9,751 nucleotides of DNA from Candidatus Thalassarchaeaceae archaeon (lineage in GTDB: Archaea > Thermoplasmatota > Poseidoniia > Poseidoniales > Thalassarchaeaceae), in assembly GCA_029250565.1 (NCBI GenBank), contig JAQXFA010000027.1, positions 1-9,751 on the forward strand, read 5' to 3'. Shown piece after piece: positions 6,881 to 9,751 of this stretch. The position numbers and the translations under genes are program-made. The number at the start of each line of letters is the position of its first letter. The first letter of the stretch is position 1. The notes under the pieces are model-generated. The model saw nothing but the letters and a program-made list of their open reading frames with translations. It made no database searches and was not told the origin of the DNA.

Positions 6881-8374
6881 ATGGTACGCAGGATATTCAT
6901 GGGATGGAAGGAGACCTTGCAGTGGAAGGTCGGTATCGATGTCAATGTCTTTGCTGAAAAGAAGACTTGGAAGGCTTTTGGTGTCTCGATTCTACTGTTT
7001 GCAGTAATTGCATATGGTGGTCTATCCGCTTTCGGCGTAACTTCTGCGATGTTCGGAGTTGGTGGAGAGGTAAGAGAAGTTCCAGACTTCGAAATGGAAA
7101 CTGTCAATCGCACGGGGGTTGAAGACAATTTCACCAATGAAACCGGTTGGTTCAAGTTATCAGAAAATCGTGGTAATGTGATTATTCTAGATTTTATGGC
7201 ACACGGTTGTGGAAGTTGCCATTATGCTCAAGAACATATGGAATTGGAAATTTCTGGTTGGCAAAATTTGTCGGGGCCATATCCAGTAATGATTGTATCA
7301 ATAGGCAGTTGGTATGACCTTGAAACAATGGAATGGCTCAATGAATCAGAGCCTGAAGAAAATTATTTCGTACCTCAGTGGATTTTAGGAATGGGTGCTC
7401 ATGACTCGATAATTGTCAACGAAACTACTGGTGAAAGAGGTGACCTAACTGAATACTATTATGCACAACAAATCCCTCTTCTGTTAGTAATTGACCATGA
7501 AGGATATATTGTTGGCAAACAAAATTCAGGAACTCCTGTTGAGGGATGGGGTGAATTTGACGATTCAGTTGTTGCGGCAAATGCTGGTGAAGCAGAGGAT
7601 TTACGGATGGGTCTCAAGGAGGTTGACCGAAGCTTTACTGGAATATTGGCATTAGGTCTAATGTTGGGGATACTCGTGTATTTCTCGCCTTGTGCGTTTC
7701 CTGTGCTCCCCGGTTACATTGGTTACTACATCAGCCTAGGGCTAAGGGAGGATGAATTACGTGAATCGGGTAAACTCAAGGGTTCAATGCCAAATCACGT
7801 TACTGGTGGCGCACTTGCTGGATCTGGCATGCTAACCTTCTTTGCTATCCTAGGGGTTGTGGTTCTTGGGCTAGCAGAGTTTGTGAATGTAGCGGGATAT
7901 CTTCACAGATTCGCAATTGGCATTGCAATTCTACTATTTGTTCTAGGCTCATTTATGTTGATGGGTGGAACTGCCCATTTACTGGGTTGGATTGACAAAT
8001 TGATTGTTCAGCGATTCTCAACCACTGAATCTGATGACTTGTTCACACCTCGTCGCAATATGTATTTGTGGGGGATCGGTTATGCTGCAGCCTCTGTAGA
8101 TTGTACTGCTGCAATTGTATTACCATACTTGGGATACTTACTAACAGGCGGTACTTCTGCTGTTATTGCTGGTCTTGGTGGAATAATGCTCAGCGTTTTC
8201 CTACTGATGATGTCTGTGACTGTGATTGTTGGTGTTGGAAGCAAGCAGGTAGAAGCGTTCCTTCGCAAAGCCACAGATATGATCAAAATGGTTGGCAGTT
8301 GGATGATGATGTTCGCTGGTATTGGATTATTGATTTATCTCACTCAACCCGAATTGGTTTCCTCCTTGTTGTAG
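6881..8374 (+). CDS. Membrane-anchored thioredoxin domain fused to CcdA/DsbD-type electron-transfer domain
   Basis: This is a membrane thiol-disulfide exchange protein that probably carries reducing power from cytoplasmic thioredoxin across the membrane. An N-terminal helix (about 33-57) anchors a thioredoxin/TlpA-like domain (about 66-215) with active-site CGSC (C110, C113) in FMAHGCGSCHYA and a cis-proline in QQIP199. The C-terminal part (about 252-490) has six predicted membrane segments. Its first helix carries SPCAFPVLPGYIGYY (C271), the signature of CcdA/DsbD. The fourth has AAASVDCTA (C408), matching the second CcdA cysteine, though usually written TPC. The order thioredoxin then CcdA is the reverse of the main DsbD order. 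Acidic, asparagine-rich soluble loops suit an exported domain. The start is uncertain: an ATG at 6899 has AGGA five bases upstream, while the ATG at 6881 directly abuts GGCGGGAG. The client is unknown; no cytochrome c maturation gene is nearby. Confidence 0.85.
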   Translation: MVRRIFMGWKETLQWKVGIDVNVFAEKKTWKAFGVSILLFAVIAYGGLSAFGVTSAMFGVGGEVREVPDFEMETVNRTGVEDNFTNETGWFKLSENRGNVIILDFMAHGCGSCHYAQEHMELEISGWQNLSGPYPVMIVSIGSWYDLETMEWLNESEPEENYFVPQWILGMGAHDSIIVNETTGERGDLTEYYYAQQIPLLLVIDHEGYIVGKQNSGTPVEGWGEFDDSVVAANAGEAEDLRMGLKEVDRSFTGILALGLMLGILVYFSPCAFPVLPGYIGYYISLGLREDELRESGKLKGSMPNHVTGGALAGSGMLTFFAILGVVVLGLAEFVNVAGYLHRFAIGIAILLFVLGSFMLMGGTAHLLGWIDKLIVQRFSTTESDDLFTPRRNMYLWGIGYAAASVDCTAAIVLPYLGYLLTGGTSAVIAGLGGIMLSVFLLMMSVTVIVGVGSKQVEAFLRKATDMIKMVGSWMMMFAGIGLLIYLTQPELVSSLL

Positions 8375-8386
8375 ATTAGTTATTTG

Positions 8387-8401
8387 TACACCTTTGGTGT
8401 A
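8387..8401 (+). terminator. Perfect short hairpin TACACC-TTT-GGTGTA after the thioredoxin-CcdA gene
   Basis: A 6-bp perfect inverted repeat with a 3-base loop begins 12 nt after the TAG stop and is followed by ATTTCCTAATTT. It may mark the 3' end of that transcript. It could also be a regulator site upstream of the phosphate permease promoter, since the gap to the next gene is only 87 bp. Confidence 0.4.
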
Positions 8402-8431
8402 ATTTCCTAATTTAAGGTTTATTTGCACAGG

Positions 8432-8439
8432 ATTAAAAG
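8432..8439 (+). promoter_or_regulatory. Candidate TATA box for the phosphate permease gene
   Basis: ATTAAAAG is centred about 26 nt upstream of the ATG at 8462, the archaeal leaderless spacing. No good SD precedes that ATG (only TAGAG at 8447-8451). This supports both an own promoter and the chosen start. Confidence 0.45.
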
Positions 8440-8461
8440 ACAAACCCTAGAGCGGTTATAC

Positions 8462-9751
8462 ATGCTAGGGCTGACAGTCAGTGTCGTCATGGTGATGGCG
8501 GCTTTGATTGCTGCCTACATGGCTTGGAATATTGGCGCAAACGATGTTGCTAATGCTATGGGTACTAGTGTTGGAAGTGGCGCATTAACACTCAAACGCG
8601 CAATCATAGTTGCTGCAATCTTTGAATTCGCTGGAGCTGTATTCTTTGGTAGCCATGTTACAGACACCATTCGAAAGGGTGTACTTGATTTCGGCGACCA
8701 AGGCTTTTCTTACGAATTAAGTCAAAATTTAATGTATGGATTCATGGGTGCATTATTGGCAGCAGCAATTTGGTTAACTATTGCTACAAAGTACGGATTA
8801 CCAGTATCAACAACCCACAGTATAGTTGGAGGAGTCATTGGAATGGGACTTTTCATCCAGGCTGATTCAGTCAATTGGAGTAAAGTAATGGAGATAGTGA
8901 TGAGTTGGATAATTTCTCCTTTGTTAGGAGGGCTCATTGCTTATTTCTCATTCAACATAATCAAACGGGTTATTATGAATCATCAAGATCCTGTAGAGAG
9001 AACACGTAAAATTGCACCACTATTGGCTTTACCAACATTCTTTGTGCTGGGTCTTGCCCTTCAATTCAAAGGTCTAAAGGGATTTTATTCTAATTTAGAT
9101 TCTAAGGGGATAATCAACAAGTCAAATTGGCTTCCACCAAAGGATGGTACAACTTTCAATCCGCTGGCAGATGGTGCTTGGATTCCTATGAACAGTTTAC
9201 TGGTCGCACTATCAATAGGAATGGTGGCTAGCACGATTTTGTGGTTGATTTTAAGACGTTATGAGTTCAAAGAGGAAGGATATGCTGGCGTTGAACAGGT
9301 ATTCATTTGGCTACAAATAATCACTGCTTGTTATGTTGCATTTGCGCATGGTGCAAATGATGTTGCAAATGCAATAGGTCCTATGGCTGCAATATATGAT
9401 ATTGCTACATCAGCGACTGGAACTTTATCAACAGAACAAGTAGATGTGCCAATTGGATTACTTCTCCTGGGTGGTGCTGGCATCACTATTGGTGTGGCAA
9501 CATGGGGTTACAAAGTAATGGATACCATTGGTAAAAAAATCACTCACATCACTCCATCTAGAGGATTTGCTGCTGAGTTTGGTGCTGCTACTACCGTACT
9601 AATTTTCTCCATGCCTTTCTTGGCGGTTCCAATTTCAACAACTCACACATTGGTTGGTGCCGTTGTGGGGGTCGGATTAGCAGGAGGTGCATCTGCTGTC
9701 GATTTCCGGGTATTCTGGAAAATTGCCGCTAGTTGGGTAGCAAGCCTTCCA
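8462..9751 (+). CDS. PiT-family inorganic phosphate permease (partial, C-terminus off the right edge)
   Basis: This integral membrane transporter takes up inorganic phosphate with a coupling cation (H+ or Na+). The reading frame is open from the ATG at 8462 for 430 codons to the window end, so the C-terminus is missing. The inverted duplication typical of PiT proteins is clear. GANDVANAMGTSVGSGALT (25-43) in the first half is repeated as GANDVANAIGP (297-307) in the second. Each is followed by the paired STTH motif: GLPVSTTHSIVGG (112-124) and VPISTTHTLVGA (389-400). About ten hydrophobic segments are visible. A polar stretch (about 205-243, LPPKDGTTFNPLADGAW) likely forms an extracellular loop, and a charged stretch at 173-184 and another at 265-277 face the cytoplasm. 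The start places the first membrane helix directly before GANDVANA, as usual for the family. Whether it transports phosphate only, or also other oxyanions such as sulfate or arsenate, cannot be read from the sequence. Confidence 0.92.
   Translation, partial: MLGLTVSVVMVMAALIAAYMAWNIGANDVANAMGTSVGSGALTLKRAIIVAAIFEFAGAVFFGSHVTDTIRKGVLDFGDQGFSYELSQNLMYGFMGALLAAAIWLTIATKYGLPVSTTHSIVGGVIGMGLFIQADSVNWSKVMEIVMSWIISPLLGGLIAYFSFNIIKRVIMNHQDPVERTRKIAPLLALPTFFVLGLALQFKGLKGFYSNLDSKGIINKSNWLPPKDGTTFNPLADGAWIPMNSLLVALSIGMVASTILWLILRRYEFKEEGYAGVEQVFIWLQIITACYVAFAHGANDVANAIGPMAAIYDIATSATGTLSTEQVDVPIGLLLLGGAGITIGVATWGYKVMDTIGKKITHITPSRGFAAEFGAATTVLIFSMPFLAVPISTTHTLVGAVVGVGLAGGASAVDFRVFWKIAASWVASLP

Noticed and set aside
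6826..7155. Minus-strand open frame of 109 codons opposite the thioredoxin-CcdA gene
   Set aside because: It lies opposite the anchor and thioredoxin-domain N-terminus, which are clearly coding on the plus strand; no family features.
8722..8937. Minus-strand open frame of 71 codons
   Set aside because: It is the antisense shadow of the PiT permease, whose duplicated motifs are coding on the plus strand.
1..9751. CRISPR array, tRNA/rRNA, insertion sequence or defence system
   Set aside because: I saw no regularly spaced repeats, no tRNA-like cloverleaf or rRNA stretch, no transposase, and no nuclease or toxin-antitoxin signature. All long stretches are accounted for by housekeeping or catabolic genes.

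Overview
The window looks like chromosomal sequence of a planktonic marine archaeon, most plausibly Marine Group II/III (Candidatus Poseidoniia). The evidence is indirect. TATA-like AT boxes sit about 24-28 nt upstream of several start codons that lack a Shine-Dalgarno (SD) site, which is the pattern of archaeal leaderless promoters. One internal gene has a strong SD match (GAGGTGA). The gene content (AMP-forming acetyl-CoA synthetase, TM2-domain protein, PiT transporter, CcdA-type redox protein) fits that group. No rRNA or marker gene is present, so this placement is an inference.

Layout from left to right: a small TM2-domain membrane protein (minus strand, running off the left edge); serC, phosphoserine aminotransferase (plus); then a three-gene minus-strand cluster read as acs, deoC, ALDH16-type double aldehyde dehydrogenase; then, divergent from acs, a plus-strand membrane-anchored thioredoxin fused to a CcdA/DsbD transmembrane domain; and finally a PiT-family phosphate permease running off the right edge. 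Coding density is very high. There is no gene-free stretch longer than about 140 bases. I see no RNA gene, mobile element, CRISPR array or long repeat.

The main story is the acs-deoC-ALDH cluster. DeoC splits 2-deoxyribose 5-phosphate into glyceraldehyde 3-phosphate and acetaldehyde. The aldehyde dehydrogenase can oxidise acetaldehyde to acetate, and the AMP-forming acetyl-CoA synthetase can activate acetate to acetyl-CoA. Together the three genes form a complete route from the DNA sugar to central metabolism, in one block, with deoC and the dehydrogenase only 9 nt apart. This suggests catabolism of scavenged DNA or deoxynucleosides. The enzymes that would make deoxyribose 5-phosphate (nucleoside phosphorylase, phosphopentomutase or deoxyribokinase) are not in the window.

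Notable local signals are a perfect GC-rich palindrome between the acs TATA box and its start codon, an inverted repeat abutting a probable deoC promoter, a symmetric hairpin that contains both stop codons of the convergent serC/ALDH pair, and a short perfect hairpin after the thioredoxin-CcdA gene.
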